This document shows, piece by piece, positions 8,877-19,406 of a stretch of DNA of 64,000 bases. The notes beneath the pieces are model-generated. The model was not told the DNA's origin. It ran no database searches and saw only the letters and a program-made list of their open reading frames with translations. This stretch comes from Streptomyces sp. SDr-06. GTDB lineage: Bacteria; Actinomycetota; Actinomycetes; Streptomycetales; Streptomycetaceae. The position numbers and the translations under genes are program-made. Positions within the stretch are counted from its first letter, which is position 1, and the number at the start of each line of letters is the position of its first letter. Location: assembly GCF_003324565.1 (NCBI RefSeq), contig NZ_QOLA01000002.1, positions 372,001 through 436,000 of the forward strand, read 5' to 3'.

Positions 8877-10565
8877 ATGACCCAGCACTTCACCGCCCCC
8901 GACCGCCTGACCGGGAAGACCGGCACACAGTGGTGGCGGGACGCCGTGATCTACCAGGTCTATCCGCGCAGCTTCGCCGACGGGAACGGCGACGGCATGG
9001 GCGACCTCGCAGGCGTGCGGAGCCGGCTGCCGTACCTGCGCGACCTCGGCGTGGACGCCGTCTGGCTCTCGCCGTTCTACGCCTCCCCGCAGGCCGACGC
9101 CGGCTACGACGTCGCCGACTACCGGGCCATCGACCCGATGTTCGGCACCCTGCTCGACGCGGACGCGCTGATCCGCGACGCGCACGAGCTGGGCCTGAGG
9201 ATCATCATCGACCTCGTCCCCAACCACTCCTCCGACCAGCACGAGTGGTTCAAGCGCGCCCTGAAGGAGGGCCCGGGCTCGCCCCTGCGGGCCCGCTACC
9301 ACTTCCGCCCCGGCAAGGGCGAGAACGGTGAACTGCCGCCCAACGACTGGGAGTCCATCTTCGGCGGGCCCGCCTGGACCCGCGTCCCGGCGCCGTCAGG
9401 CGATGGGGGCACCTCCCAGCCGGAGGCTGGGGGAGACTGGTACCTGCACCTGTTCGCCCCCGAGCAGCCCGACCTGAACTGGGACCACCCGGCCGTCGCC
9501 GACGAGTTCCGCTCCATCCTGCGCTTCTGGCTCGACATGGGCGTGGACGGCTTCCGCATCGACGTCGCCCACGGCCTCGTCAAGGCGCCCGGCCTGCCCG
9601 ACATCGGCGGCCACGACCAGCTCAGGCTGCTCGGCCACGACGTCATGCCGTTCTTCGACCAGGACGGCGTGCACGAGATCTACCGCTCCTGGCGGACCAT
9701 CCTCGACGAGTACGACGGCGAGCGCATCGCCGTCGCCGAGGCGTGGACCCCCACGGTCGAGCGGACCGCGAACTACGTACGCCCCGACGAACTCCACCAG
9801 GCCTTCAACTTCCAGTACCTGGGCGCCCCTTGGGACGCGGCGGCGCTGCGCGAGGTCATCGACGCCTCGCTCGCCGCGATGCGCCCGGTCGGCGCCCCGG
9901 CCACCTGGGTCCTGTCCAACCACGACGTCACCCGGCACGCCACCCGCTTCGCCAACCCGCAGGGCCTGGGCACCCAGCTGCGCACCCCGGGCGACCGCGA
10001 GCTCGGCCTGCGCCGGGCCAGGGCCGCCACCCTCCTGATGCTGGCCCTGCCCGGCTCGGCGTACGTCTACCAGGGGGAGGAACTGGGTCTGCCCGACGTC
10101 ACCGACCTGCCCGACGAGGTGCGCCAGGACCCGTCGTTCTTCCGCGCCGCGGGCCAGGACGGCTTCCGCGACGGCTGCCGTGTGCCGATCCCGTGGACCG
10201 TCGAGGGCAGCTCGTACGGGTTCGGCAGCGGCGGCAGCTGGCTTCCGCAGCCGGACTCCTGGGCCGGGCTCAGCGTCGAGGCCCAGACCGGCGTCGCCGA
10301 CTCCACCCTGGAGCTCTACCGCCGGGCCATCGCGGCCCGCCGCGCCCACCCCGGTCTCGGCGCCGGGGACGACGTGCAGTGGCTGGAGGGGCCCGAGGGC
10401 GTGCTCGCCTTCGCCCGGGACGGCTTCGTGTGCACGGTCAACCTGACGGGCCGGGCGGTGCGCCTCGCCACGCCCGGCCGCGTCATCCTGGCGAGCGCCC
10501 AACTCGCCGTGGACGGCGAGGAGTTCGAGCTCCCCGGCGACACGACGGTGTGGTGGACGGTGTGA
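8877..10565 (+). CDS. GH13 alpha-glucosidase, copy 2
   Basis: Cytoplasmic alpha-glucosidase, 562 residues, paralogue of the gene at 3667-5310, acting on maltodextrins delivered by MalEFG. Catalytic nucleophile D229 (GFRIDV) and acid/base E288 (AEAW) are in the same places as in copy 1. ATG at 8877 follows AAGGAC. It carries the same in-frame loop with a DNA palindrome (9415-9431) inside the 107-bp identical tract. Between the LSNHD region and the LRRARAATL block it is longer than copy 1 (extra LGTQLRTPG region). The stop overlaps the GTG start of the next LacI gene by 4 nt, so the GH13-LacI pair has the same internal order as copy 1 but opposite orientation. Confidence 0.94.
   Translation: MTQHFTAPDRLTGKTGTQWWRDAVIYQVYPRSFADGNGDGMGDLAGVRSRLPYLRDLGVDAVWLSPFYASPQADAGYDVADYRAIDPMFGTLLDADALIRDAHELGLRIIIDLVPNHSSDQHEWFKRALKEGPGSPLRARYHFRPGKGENGELPPNDWESIFGGPAWTRVPAPSGDGGTSQPEAGGDWYLHLFAPEQPDLNWDHPAVADEFRSILRFWLDMGVDGFRIDVAHGLVKAPGLPDIGGHDQLRLLGHDVMPFFDQDGVHEIYRSWRTILDEYDGERIAVAEAWTPTVERTANYVRPDELHQAFNFQYLGAPWDAAALREVIDASLAAMRPVGAPATWVLSNHDVTRHATRFANPQGLGTQLRTPGDRELGLRRARAATLLMLALPGSAYVYQGEELGLPDVTDLPDEVRQDPSFFRAAGQDGFRDGCRVPIPWTVEGSSYGFGSGGSWLPQPDSWAGLSVEAQTGVADSTLELYRRAIAARRAHPGLGAGDDVQWLEGPEGVLAFARDGFVCTVNLTGRAVRLATPGRVILASAQLAVDGEEFELPGDTTVWWTV
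9369..9475 (+). repeat. 107-bp tract identical to 4715-4821 (inverted), with palindromic insert
   Basis: Partner of 4715-4821; mismatches resume at 9368 and 9476. The palindrome CCCAGCC-GGA-GGCTGGG is at 9415-9431 inside about 33 bp (9403-9435) that resembles a short Streptomyces palindromic repeat. The reading frame stays open through it, adding a GGTSQPEAGG-type loop to the enzyme. Confidence 0.9.
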
Positions 10566-11614
10566 GCCAGGCCGCGCAGCCGGCCGGGCCGCGCCTCGCG
10601 GACATAGCGGCCCAGGCCGCCGTCAGCGAGGCCACCGTCAGCCGGGTGCTCAACGGCAGGCCGGGGGTCGCCGACCCCACCCGCCAGCGCGTACTCGCGG
10701 CCCTCGACGTGCTCGGCTGGGAACGCCCGGCCCGGCTGCGCCGGCGCAGCGAGGGGCTGATCGGCCTGGTCACCCCGGAGCTGACCAATCCCATCTTCCC
10801 CGCCTTCGCGCAGGCGGTGGAGCAGGTCCTCGCGGGTCACGGCTACACCCCGGTGCTCTGCACCCAACTGCCGGGCGGGGCGACGGAGGACGAGCTCGTC
10901 GAGCAGCTGGAGGAGCGCGGTGTGAACGGCATCGTGTTCCTGTCCGGGCTGCACGCCGACACCTCCACCGACCCGGCCCGCTATCGGGGGCTGGCCGAAC
11001 GGGGTGTTCCGTACGTGCTGGTCAACGGGTACAACGAGCAGGTCCGCGGGCCCTTCGTCTCGCTCGACGACCATGCGGCGACCCGGATGGCGGTGGGGCA
11101 CCTGGCCGACCTCGGGCACACCCGGATCGGACTCGCGGTCGGACCGCTGCGCTACTCGCCCTCCCGCCGCAAGACCGAGGGGTTCACGGCCGCGCTTGGG
11201 GAGCGGCTCGGCCTGCGCGCACCGGAGGCGGCGGCCCGCATCAGGCCCACCCTCTACAGCGTGGAGGGCGGACAGGTCGCCGCGGGCGCGCTGCTCGACC
11301 AGGGCTGCACGGGGATCGTCTGCGGCAGCGACATGATGGCGCTCGGCGTGGTGCGCGCCGCGCGCGAGCGCGGCCTCCACGTGCCGGGCGACATCTCGGT
11401 GGTGGGCTTCGACGACTCCCAGCTCATCGCCTTCACCGATCCGCCCCTGACCACCGTGCGCCAGCCGGTGCAGGCGATGGCGGCGGCCGCCGTCGCGGCC
11501 CTCCTGGAGGAGATCGGGGGCACTCCCGTGCAGCGCACGGAGTTCGTCTTCCAGCCGGAGCTGGTGGTCCGCGGGTCCACGGCGCGGGCTGGGCAGCACC
11601 CGTCCGCCGGGTGA
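10562..11614 (+). CDS. LacI-family repressor, copy 2
   Basis: 350-residue LacI-type regulator starting at GTG 10562, overlapping the GH13 stop in a GTGA junction. Helix-turn-helix RLADIAAQAAVSEATVSRVL at residues 11-30, hinge, then the sugar-binding domain. It resembles the LacI at 2613-3665 throughout, including the C-terminal LVVRGST, but has drifted in the ligand pocket region (VNGYNEQVRGPFVSLDD against VDGFSPKVQAPFISPDD). The recognition helices are nearly identical, so both probably recognise the same CTTGC-type operators. It may feed back on its own operon. Which copy is dominant, or whether they sense different sugars, is open. Confidence 0.94.
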   Translation: MSQAAQPAGPRLADIAAQAAVSEATVSRVLNGRPGVADPTRQRVLAALDVLGWERPARLRRRSEGLIGLVTPELTNPIFPAFAQAVEQVLAGHGYTPVLCTQLPGGATEDELVEQLEERGVNGIVFLSGLHADTSTDPARYRGLAERGVPYVLVNGYNEQVRGPFVSLDDHAATRMAVGHLADLGHTRIGLAVGPLRYSPSRRKTEGFTAALGERLGLRAPEAAARIRPTLYSVEGGQVAAGALLDQGCTGIVCGSDMMALGVVRAARERGLHVPGDISVVGFDDSQLIAFTDPPLTTVRQPVQAMAAAAVAALLEEIGGTPVQRTEFVFQPELVVRGSTARAGQHPSAG

Positions 11615-11619
11615 GGAAC

Positions 11620-11649
11620 GGGTTTCCGGGGCCCGGCCCCCGGAAACCC
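11620..11649. terminator. Bidirectional terminator between LacI copy 2 and cynS
   Basis: Perfect 12-bp stem, GGGTTTCCGGGG with CCCCGGAAACCC, lying between the two convergent stop codons at 11614 and 11658. Confidence 0.8.
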
Positions 11650-11657
11650 GGCCGCGG

Positions 11658-12128
11658 TCAGAACGGCTTGGTGGGGAGGTACTTGCCGTCCAGGGTGATC
11701 ACGGCGCGCTCGCCGCCCTCGGGGTCGGCGACCTTCCGCACGTCCAGCCGGAAGTTGATCGCGCTGATGATGCCGTCCCCGAACTGCTCGTGCACCAGGG
11801 CCTTCAGGGTGGTGCCGTACACCTGGAGCATCTCGTAGAAGCGGTAGATCGTCGGGTCGGTGGGGACGCCGCCCGGGATCGAGCCGCGGCTCGGGACGGT
11901 GGTCAGGAGCAGTGCGGCGTCGTCGTCGAGACCGAGCAGGGCGGCGACCGCCCGCGCGGACTCGGCGGGCAGCGGGTGCTGGCCGAGCACGGCCGCGGTG
12001 ACGAAGGCGACCGAGAGGCCGGCCGCGTCGGCGATCTGCTGCCACGACAGGTCCTTGCGGACCTTCGCCTCGACGGCGGTGGCGGCGAGGGCCTGGCGGG
12101 CGGTGGGGTCGAACTGGGCGTGGATCAC
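11658..12128 (-). CDS. cynS: Cyanate hydratase (cyanase)
   Basis: Decomposes cyanate with bicarbonate to ammonia and carbon dioxide. 156 residues, full length for the family. The N-terminal helical domain ([21 protein letters not shown]) is followed by the catalytic domain, where R96, E99 and S122 sit at exactly the numbers of the E. coli catalytic residues ([16 protein letters not shown]). Second gene of a two-gene unit with the carbonic anhydrase 45 nt upstream, which would resupply bicarbonate. A divergent LysR gene lies beyond. Also a source of ammonia, in keeping with the nitrogen genes elsewhere in the window. Confidence 0.97.
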   Translation of the reverse strand: MIHAQFDPTARQALAATAVEAKVRKDLSWQQIADAAGLSVAFVTAAVLGQHPLPAESARAVAALLGLDDDAALLLTTVPSRGSIPGGVPTDPTIYRFYEMLQVYGTTLKALVHEQFGDGIISAINFRLDVRKVADPEGGERAVITLDGKYLPTKPF

Positions 12129-12173
12129 GGTAACTCCTCGGGGGTGTGGGCGGGTTGGGACCTGAGCCAGGGG

Positions 12174-12758
12174 TCAGGCGCGGGCGCGGGGGCGCGTCGT
12201 GTCGAGTACCTCGACCGCGCCGGTCGGGATGTCGTAGACCCAGCCGTGCAGCGTGAGCCGGTCCTCGGCCAGGGCGCGGGCCACCGAGGGGTGCGTCGCG
12301 AGGTTCGCGAGCTGGGCCAGGACGTTGCCGCGTACGAGGGCGTCCAGCTCCGCGGAGTCCGCGTGGGCCGGGGCCGCGTCCGCGTGCCGCAGCCAGTCGG
12401 CGATCGCGGGCATGCCGGTGAGGTCGTGGCGCTCGGCGAGCGCGGTCATGGCGCCGCAGGCGGAGTGGCCGCAGACCACGAGGTCGCGGACGCCGAGCAC
12501 CGCCACGGCGTACTCGACGCCGGCCGCGACGCCGTCCGGGCCCGGGGTGTGGGCGGGCACCAGATTCCCGGCCGTACGGATGACGAACAGCTCGCCCGGC
12601 TCGCTCTGGGTGATCAGCTCGGGCACCACCCGGGCGTCGGAGCAGCCGATGAACAGCGTCGTCGGACGGTGGGTGGCGGCGAGGTGGGCGAAGAGCTCCG
12701 CCTTGGCGGGGAAGACGCCGCGCTGGAAACGCGCGACGCCCTCGGCGAGGTCTTGCAT
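12174..12758 (-). CDS. Beta-carbonic anhydrase (CynT-like)
   Basis: Zinc enzyme interconverting CO2 and bicarbonate, 194 residues. Zinc ligands are visible in GCSDAR (Cys and Asp) and CGHSACGAM (His and Cys). ATG at 12758 has AAGGGAGTG upstream; the longer open frame to 12836 runs into the regulatory region and is rejected. Position directly before cynS suggests the CynT role of keeping bicarbonate available during cyanate breakdown. Confidence 0.94.
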   Translation of the reverse strand: MQDLAEGVARFQRGVFPAKAELFAHLAATHRPTTLFIGCSDARVVPELITQSEPGELFVIRTAGNLVPAHTPGPDGVAAGVEYAVAVLGVRDLVVCGHSACGAMTALAERHDLTGMPAIADWLRHADAAPAHADSAELDALVRGNVLAQLANLATHPSVARALAEDRLTLHGWVYDIPTGAVEVLDTTRPRARA

Positions 12759-12823
12759 GGTCACTCCCTTCGATGGTGGCCGGCCCCGAGGGGCTGACGA
12801 AAACCACCCTGCATGAGCTGCAC

Positions 12824-12880
12824 CTATAGAGTCCAAGACGTACTTTCGATATCTGCTATTGGCCCCATCTATAGTTGGAC
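12824..12880. promoter_or_regulatory. Candidate LysR (CynR-like) operator between carbonic anhydrase and regulator genes
   Basis: Two CTATAG blocks (12824-12829 and 12869-12874), each followed by half of an inverted pair: GTCCAA at 12831-12836 and TTGGAC at 12875-12880. This AT-richer stretch lies between the divergent starts, where a LysR activator would bind. Functional assignment is inferred. Confidence 0.55.
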
Positions 12881-12882
12881 GT

Positions 12883-13779
12883 ATGGCCCCGGAACTGCGT
12901 CATCTGCGCTATCTGCTCGCCGTCGCCGAGCAGGGCAACTTCACCCGCGCCGCCGAAGAGCTGCGGATCTCCCAGCCCACCCTGTCCCAGCAGATCAAGC
13001 AGTTGGAGCGGACGGTGGGCGTCCAGCTCCTGGACCGCACCGGCCGGGCGGTGCGGCTCACCGACGCGGGCGAGACCTACGCCCACTACGCGCGGCGCGC
13101 CCTGCGGGACCTGGCCGCCGCCGAGCGGGCCGTCCTGGACGTCGCCGACCTCTCGCGCGGCACCCTGCGCCTCGCGGTGACCCCCACCTTCACCGCGTAC
13201 CTGGTCGGTCCCCTCGTCGCCGAACTGCACACCCGCCACCCCGGAATCACTCTGGAAGTACGGGAGTTGGCGCAGGACCGGATCGAGGCGGCGCTGCTCG
13301 CCGACGAGCTCGACCTCGGCATCGCCTTCGCCGGGCCGCACCTGCCGGGCATCGCCGCGACGGCCCTGTTCACCGAGACCCTCGGCCTCGTGGTCGCGGC
13401 CCCGGCCGCGCGAGCCGCCGCCCTCACCGTGCGTGAGCTGGGCGAGCGTCAACTGGCGCTGCTGAGCGGCGACTTCGCGACCCGGGGGCACATCGACGCC
13501 TACCTCGGACGGCATCGCGTCACCCCCCGCATCACCGTCGAGGCCAACTCGCTCCAGGCGCTCACCGAGATCGTCCAGCGCACGCCGCTGGCCACCGTGC
13601 TGCCCGACGCCGTCGCGCACGAGCACCCGCGGCTCGCACCCGTCGCGCTCGATCCGCCGCTGCCCGCCCGCACGGTCGTCCTGCTCCGGCGCGAGAGCGC
13701 CTATCGCAGCGCCGCGGCCCGGGAGTTCACCCGGCTCGCCCTGGACCTCGTCCGCGCCCGCGGATACGCCCCCGCCTGA
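12883..13779 (+). CDS. LysR-family regulator (CynR-like)
   Basis: LysR-type transcriptional regulator, 298 residues from ATG 12883 (MAPELRHLRYLLAVAEQ). N-terminal winged helix (NFTRAAEELRISQPTLSQQI) and C-terminal effector domain; the segment after GIAFAG resembles CynR-type regulators. Divergent from the carbonic anhydrase-cyanase unit with 124 nt between starts, so it most likely activates that unit in response to cyanate. The effector is inferred from context only. Confidence 0.88.
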   Translation: MAPELRHLRYLLAVAEQGNFTRAAEELRISQPTLSQQIKQLERTVGVQLLDRTGRAVRLTDAGETYAHYARRALRDLAAAERAVLDVADLSRGTLRLAVTPTFTAYLVGPLVAELHTRHPGITLEVRELAQDRIEAALLADELDLGIAFAGPHLPGIAATALFTETLGLVVAAPAARAAALTVRELGERQLALLSGDFATRGHIDAYLGRHRVTPRITVEANSLQALTEIVQRTPLATVLPDAVAHEHPRLAPVALDPPLPARTVVLLRRESAYRSAAAREFTRLALDLVRARGYAPA

Positions 13780-13911
13780 ATCCCGGTCGCGCCGCGCTCA
13801 CCGACGGCGCAATTCCTTGCAGGGGGGCCATCCGGCGTCCCGGATTCTGCCCAACCCATTGACCTGGTCCGTGCCTCCTCCTACGGTCACCTGCTCAGAG
13901 GTGCTTTCAGT

Positions 13912-13922
13912 CTTGCTGCAAG
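13912..13922. promoter_or_regulatory. MalR-type operator upstream of the amylase-pullulanase gene
   Basis: Perfect palindrome CTTGC-T-GCAAG, 123 nt upstream of the GTG start, in the 266-nt region between the LysR and pullulanase genes. The half-site is the same as at 5376-5404 and 5496-5518, pointing to one regulon. A further CTTGCAG occurs nearby at about 13815. Confidence 0.68.
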
Positions 13923-14045
13923 AACATTCAAGCCTGGTCACCGCGAACCGGGCCGTCCGGCGTCCCTTCCGCCCCGCCGGGCGCCGGGCGGCCCCCATCC
14001 CGCACCGTCCGCATGCCGAGACCCCGTACGACCGAGGAGCACCCG

Positions 14046-17000
14046 GTGATCCCCCTGCGAAGAACGGCCGTCGCGCTCGCGGCCGCCCTGTGCGCCGCGC
14101 TCGTCCCCGCGCTGCCCGCCGCGGCCGCGCCGAAGCCGCCCGCGCCGCCCAGTGACGCCCGGCTCGCCGCCGAACCCGCCCGGCACGACGCGACGCGCGA
14201 GCAGTTCTACTTCGTGCTCCCGGACCGGTTCGCCAACGGGGACGCCGCCAACGACCGGGGCGGGCTGACCGGTTCGCGCCTGGAGACCGGATACGACCCC
14301 ACGGACAAGGGCTTCTACCAGGGCGGCGACCTCAAGGGCCTCACCCAGAAGCTCGACTACATCAAGGGGCTCGGGACCACCGCCATCTGGCTCGCCCCGA
14401 TCTTCAAGAACAAGCCCGTGCAGGGCACCGGCAAGGACGCCTCGGCCGGGTACCACGGGTACTGGATCACCGACTTCACCCAGGTCGACCCGCACTTCGG
14501 CACCAACGCCGACCTCACCCGGCTCATCGCGGGCGCCCACGCCAAGGGCATGAAGGTCTTCTTCGACGTCATCACCAACCACACCGCCGACACCGTGGAC
14601 TACGCGGAGAAGCAGTACGGCTACCGGCCCAAGGGCGCCTACCCCTACCTCGACACCAGCGGCCGCCCCTTCGACGACCGGGCGGGCATGCGGAAGGTCG
14701 ACGCGAACTCCTTCCCCTACACCCCCGTCGTGACGGAGAAGAAGGTCCCGGCCTGGCTGAACGACCCCACGATGTACCACAACCGGGGCGATTCGACCTT
14801 CGCCGGGGAGAGCGCCGAGTACGGGGACTTCTCCGGGCTCGACGACCTGTGGACCGAACGGCCCGAGGTCGTCAGCGGCATGGAGCGGATCTACGAGAAG
14901 TGGGTCCGCGACTTCGCCGTGGACGGCTTCCGCATCGACACCGTCAAGAACGTCAACCTCGACTTCTGGACCCAGTGGGCGACCGCGCTCGACGCGTACG
15001 CGAAGAAGCGGGGGCGGCCGGACTTCTTCATGTTCGGCGAGACCTACTCCGCCGACCCGGCCGTCACCTCCCCGTACGTCACCCGGGGCCGCCTGGACGC
15101 GACCCTCGACTTCCCCTTCCAGGACGCGGCCCGCCAGTACGCCTCCCAGGGCGCGCCCGCCGCCCGGCTCGCCGCGCTCTTCGCCGACGACTACCGCTAC
15201 ACCACCGACAAGGCCAACGCCTACGAGCAGGTCACCTTCCTCGGCAACCACGACATGGGCCGCATCGGCACCTTCCTCAAGCAGGACCACCCCGGGGCGA
15301 GCGACGCCGAACTGCTCCGGCGCGACCGGCTCGCCAACGAGCTGATGTTCTTCAGCCGGGGCAACCCGGTGGTCTACTACGGCGACGAGCAGGGCTTCAC
15401 CGGCGCGGGCGGCGACAAGGACGCGCGCCAGACGATGTTCGCCTCGAAGGTCCCCGACTACCTGGCCGACGACGAGCTGGGCACCGACCGCACCCACGCC
15501 TCGGACGCCTACGACCCCACCCATCCGCTCTACCGCGCCATAGCCGACCTCTCCCGCCTCACCCGCGCCAACCCGGCGCTGCGCGACGGCGTCCAGACCG
15601 AGCGCTACGCCAAGGACTCCGTGTACGCCTTCTCGCGTACGGACGCCACGACGCGCACCGAGTACGTGGTGGCCGTGAACAACGCCGGCGAGCCGAAGAC
15701 GGTCTCCGTGCCCACCGGCTCGCCGGACGCCGGCTTCGCGGTCCTGTACGGAGGTTCGGGCACGGTGCGCTCCGGCGCGGACGCCACCGTCGAGGTGACC
15801 GTGCCCGCCCTGTCCTCGCTGGTCCTGAAGGCCGCCGCCCCGCTGCCCGCGCCCGCCGCGAAGCCGTCGATCACCCTGAAGGCCCCCGCCCCGGGCGCCA
15901 CCGGGACCGTCGAACTCTCCGCGGACGTCAGCGGAGGACAGCTCGACCGGGTCGTGTTCGCCGCCCAGAGCGGCAACGGGACGTGGCGGACTCTCGGCTC
16001 CGCCGACCACGCCCCCTACAAGGTCACCCAGTACCTGGACCTGGCCGCCAAAACTCCCGTGCGCTACAAGGCGGTTGTGGTCGACAGCACCGGACGCACC
16101 GCGAGCGCGCTCGCCTCCACCACGGCGGGGCAGACGCCCGCGCCCGCCAGGCCGACCGCCGTCGAACGGGACTACGCGGTCGTGCACTACCGGCGCCCCG
16201 GCGGCGACTACGACGGCTGGCGGCTGGCGGCCGAGGGGCAGAGCGCGCCCTTCACCGGGCGCGACGCCTACGGCGCCTTCGCCTGGGTCAAGGTCCCCCA
16301 GGGTGCCGGGTCGATCGCGTACACCGTGGCCAAGGACGGCAGCGCCGACGGGCCGCAGCGCACCGTCGACCTCGGCAGGACCGGCGAGGTGTGGATCGCG
16401 CAGGGCAAGGACGCGCAGGCCGACCAGGCCCCGGCGGGCGCGTACCCGCCGCAGGACAAGTCCAAGGTGGTCCTGCACTACTCCCGGCCCGACGGCGACT
16501 ACGACGGCTGGGGCCTGCACACGTGGACCGGCGCCGCCTCGTCCACCGACTGGTCCAAGCCCCTGATGCCGACCGGCCGCGACGCGTACGGGGTGACCTT
16601 CGAGGTGCCGCTCGCCCAGGGCGCGACCTCGCTCAGCTACATCCTGCACAAGGGCGACCAGAAGGACCTGCCCGCCGACCAGTCCCTCGACCTCGCCACC
16701 TACGGCAACGAGGTGTGGCTGCTCGCCGCACAGCCCAAGTACCTGCTCCCGCAGACCGGTTCGGGCGCCTCGCTCGACCTCGCCAAGTCCGAGGCACAGT
16801 GGATCGACCGGGACACGGTCGTCTGGAAGGTCAAGGCGACCGGCGCCACCAGCCAGCAGCTGGTGTACGCGCCCGGGGGCGGCCTGTCCGTCAAGGACGG
16901 CGCGCTCTCGGACGAGGGGCAGTGGCTGCGGCTCACGCCGTCGGCGCTGAGCGACGCGCAGAAGGCCAAGTACCCGCACCTGAAGGACTATCCGGCGTTC

Positions 17001-19346
17001 ACCGTGGACGCCCGTGACCGCTCCCGCGTCCGCGAATCCCTCACCGGGCAGGTCATCGCCACCCAGCGCGCCGCCAACGGAGCGCTGCTCGCCGCGACCG
17101 GTGTGCAGACCCAGGGCATCCTCGACGACCTGTACAGCGCGGCGGCCGTCAAGGCCTCGCTCGGCCCGGTCTTCGACCACGGCCGCCCCACCCTCTCCCT
17201 GTGGGCGCCGACCGCCCAGCGGGTCCGTCTCGAACTCGACGGCCGCACCGTCGCGATGCGGCGCGACAGCGCCTCCGGCGTCTGGTCGGTGACCGGACCC
17301 GCGTCCTGGTCGGGCAAGCCGTACCGGTACGCGGTGACGGTGTGGGCGCCGAGCGTCCAGCGCGTGGTCACCAACCTGGTCACCGACCCGTACTCGACCG
17401 CCCTCACCACCGACTCGGCCCGCAGCCTGGTGGTGGACCTCGCCGATCCGAAGCTGGCGCCCAATGGCTGGGCCACCCTGAAGAAGCCGGCCGCCGTGCC
17501 GCTGCGGGACGCGCGGATCCAGGAGCTGCACATCCGCGACTTCTCCATCGCGGACCCCACCTCGCACCACCCCGGTCAGTACCTGGCCTTCACCGACACC
17601 AGGTCGGACGGCATGCGGCACCTCGCCCGGCTGGCGAAGGCCGGCACCTCCTACGTCCATCTGCTGCCCGCCTTCGACATCGCCGGAATCCCGGAGAAGA
17701 GGTCCGAACAGTCCGTGCCCGCCTGCGACTTGAAGGTGTACGCGCCGGACTCCGAGGAGCAGCAGGCCTGCGTCGCCAGGACGGCCGCGAAGGACGCGTA
17801 CAACTGGGGCTACGACCCGCTGCACTACACCGTGCCCGAGGGCTCCTACGCCAGTGACCCCGACGGCACCCGCCGCACGGTCGAGTTCCGGCAGATGGTG
17901 CAAGGGCTCAACGCCACCGGGCTGCGCACCGTCATGGACGTCGTCTACAACCACACCGCGGCCGCCGGGCAGGCCGATCACTCGGTGCTCGACAAGATCG
18001 TGCCGGGCTACTACCAGCGGCTGCTCGCCGACGGCAGCGTCGCCAGCTCCACCTGCTGTGCCAACACCGCGCCCGAGAACGCCATGATGGGCAAGCTCGT
18101 CGTCGACTCGGTGGTCACCTGGGCCAAGCAGTACAAGGTCGACGGCTTCCGCTTCGACCTGATGGGCCACCACCCCAAGGCCAACATCCTCGCGGTGCGC
18201 CAGGCGCTGGACGCCCTGACCCCCGCCAAGGACGGCGTGGACGGCAAGAAGATCATCATGTACGGCGAGGGCTGGAACTTCGGCGAGGTCGCAGACGACG
18301 CCCGCTTCGTGCAGGCCACCCAGAAGAACATGGCGGGCACCGGCGTCGCCACGTTCTCCGACCGGGCCCGCGACGCGGTGCGCGGCGGCAGCCCCTTCGA
18401 CGCCGACCCGGGTGTGCAGGGCTTCGCCTCCGGCCTCTACACCGACCCCAACTCCTCGCAGGCCAACGGCACGTCGGCCGAGCAGAAGGCACGCCTGCTG
18501 CACTACCAGGACCTCCTCAAGGTGGGCCTGACCGGCAACCTCGCCGCCTACACCTTCACCGACAGCGCGGGCCGCACGGTCAAGGGCTCCGAGGTCGACT
18601 ACAACGGCGCCCCGGCGGGGTACGCGGCCGCCCCCGGTGACGCGGTCGCCTACGCGGACGCCCACGACAACGAGTCGCTCTACGACGCGCTCGCCTACAA
18701 GCTGCCCGCGGGCACCTCGGCCGCCGACCGGTCCCGCATGCAGGTCCTGGCGCTGGCGACCGCCGCCCTGTCGCAGGGCCCGGCCCTCTCCCAGGCCGGG
18801 AGCGACCTGCTGCGCTCGAAGTCGCTCGACCGCAACTCGTTCGACAGCGGCGACTGGTTCAACGCGCTGCACTGGGACTGCCGATCGGGCAACGGGTTCG
18901 GCCGCGGGCTGCCCATGGCCGCCGACAACCGGGCCAAGTGGCCCTTCGCCAAGCCCCTGTTGACGAACCCGTCGCTCACCCCGGGCTGCGCCGAGATCAA
19001 CGGGACCTCGGCCGCCTACCAGGACCTGCTCGCGATCCGGGGCAGTGAGAGCGCGTTCGGTCTCGCCACGGCCGGTCAGGTCCAGTCGGCGCTCTCGTTC
19101 CCGCTGTCCGGCCCCGCCGAGACGCCGGGTGTGATCACCATGCGGCTCGGCCCGCTCGTCGTCGTCTTCAACGCCACCCCGCAGGCGCGGACCCAGCGCG
19201 TCCCCGCCCTCGCGGGCACCGCGTTCGCCCTGCACCCCCGGCAGGCGGCCGGGGCTGACCCGGTGGTCAAAACGGCCGCCTACGACCAGGGTTCGGGGAG
19301 CTTCACCGTCCCGGCCCGTACCGTTGCGGTCTTCAAACAGCACTGA
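14046..19346 (+). CDS. Secreted bifunctional alpha-amylase/pullulanase
   Basis: Very large extracellular starch-degrading enzyme, 1766 residues from GTG 14046 (GAGGAG upstream). Signal peptide of about 28 residues ([20 protein letters not shown], ending in AAAA). Domain order: GH13 alpha-amylase with D298 (GFRID), E332 (FGE) and D403 (LGNHD); a beta-rich linker; two pullulanase-associated (CBM41/PUD) modules sharing the DYDGW signature; a CBM48-like module ([16 protein letters not shown]); then a type I pullulanase GH13 domain with YNWGYDP, D1371 (GFRFDL) and E1408 (YGEGWN). It therefore joins alpha-1,4 and alpha-1,6 cleavage in one chain. Products would be maltodextrins for MalEFG, and a MalR-like palindrome lies upstream. 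A similar protein lies next to the mal operon in S. coelicolor, as I recall. Confidence 0.95.
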   Translation: MIPLRRTAVALAAALCAALVPALPAAAAPKPPAPPSDARLAAEPARHDATREQFYFVLPDRFANGDAANDRGGLTGSRLETGYDPTDKGFYQGGDLKGLTQKLDYIKGLGTTAIWLAPIFKNKPVQGTGKDASAGYHGYWITDFTQVDPHFGTNADLTRLIAGAHAKGMKVFFDVITNHTADTVDYAEKQYGYRPKGAYPYLDTSGRPFDDRAGMRKVDANSFPYTPVVTEKKVPAWLNDPTMYHNRGDSTFAGESAEYGDFSGLDDLWTERPEVVSGMERIYEKWVRDFAVDGFRIDTVKNVNLDFWTQWATALDAYAKKRGRPDFFMFGETYSADPAVTSPYVTRGRLDATLDFPFQDAARQYASQGAPAARLAALFADDYRYTTDKANAYEQVTFLGNHDMGRIGTFLKQDHPGASDAELLRRDRLANELMFFSRGNPVVYYGDEQGFTGAGGDKDARQTMFASKVPDYLADDELGTDRTHASDAYDPTHPLYRAIADLSRLTRANPALRDGVQTERYAKDSVYAFSRTDATTRTEYVVAVNNAGEPKTVSVPTGSPDAGFAVLYGGSGTVRSGADATVEVTVPALSSLVLKAAAPLPAPAAKPSITLKAPAPGATGTVELSADVSGGQLDRVVFAAQSGNGTWRTLGSADHAPYKVTQYLDLAAKTPVRYKAVVVDSTGRTASALASTTAGQTPAPARPTAVERDYAVVHYRRPGGDYDGWRLAAEGQSAPFTGRDAYGAFAWVKVPQGAGSIAYTVAKDGSADGPQRTVDLGRTGEVWIAQGKDAQADQAPAGAYPPQDKSKVVLHYSRPDGDYDGWGLHTWTGAASSTDWSKPLMPTGRDAYGVTFEVPLAQGATSLSYILHKGDQKDLPADQSLDLATYGNEVWLLAAQPKYLLPQTGSGASLDLAKSEAQWIDRDTVVWKVKATGATSQQLVYAPGGGLSVKDGALSDEGQWLRLTPSALSDAQKAKYPHLKDYPAFTVDARDRSRVRESLTGQVIATQRAANGALLAATGVQTQGILDDLYSAAAVKASLGPVFDHGRPTLSLWAPTAQRVRLELDGRTVAMRRDSASGVWSVTGPASWSGKPYRYAVTVWAPSVQRVVTNLVTDPYSTALTTDSARSLVVDLADPKLAPNGWATLKKPAAVPLRDARIQELHIRDFSIADPTSHHPGQYLAFTDTRSDGMRHLARLAKAGTSYVHLLPAFDIAGIPEKRSEQSVPACDLKVYAPDSEEQQACVARTAAKDAYNWGYDPLHYTVPEGSYASDPDGTRRTVEFRQMVQGLNATGLRTVMDVVYNHTAAAGQADHSVLDKIVPGYYQRLLADGSVASSTCCANTAPENAMMGKLVVDSVVTWAKQYKVDGFRFDLMGHHPKANILAVRQALDALTPAKDGVDGKKIIMYGEGWNFGEVADDARFVQATQKNMAGTGVATFSDRARDAVRGGSPFDADPGVQGFASGLYTDPNSSQANGTSAEQKARLLHYQDLLKVGLTGNLAAYTFTDSAGRTVKGSEVDYNGAPAGYAAAPGDAVAYADAHDNESLYDALAYKLPAGTSAADRSRMQVLALATAALSQGPALSQAGSDLLRSKSLDRNSFDSGDWFNALHWDCRSGNGFGRGLPMAADNRAKWPFAKPLLTNPSLTPGCAEINGTSAAYQDLLAIRGSESAFGLATAGQVQSALSFPLSGPAETPGVITMRLGPLVVVFNATPQARTQRVPALAGTAFALHPRQAAGADPVVKTAAYDQGSGSFTVPARTVAVFKQH

Positions 19347-19406
19347 ACCGATCATTCCAGGTCGCGCGACGAGCGATTCCGGTTGTTCCCCGCCTCGGGT
19401 TCCGTC

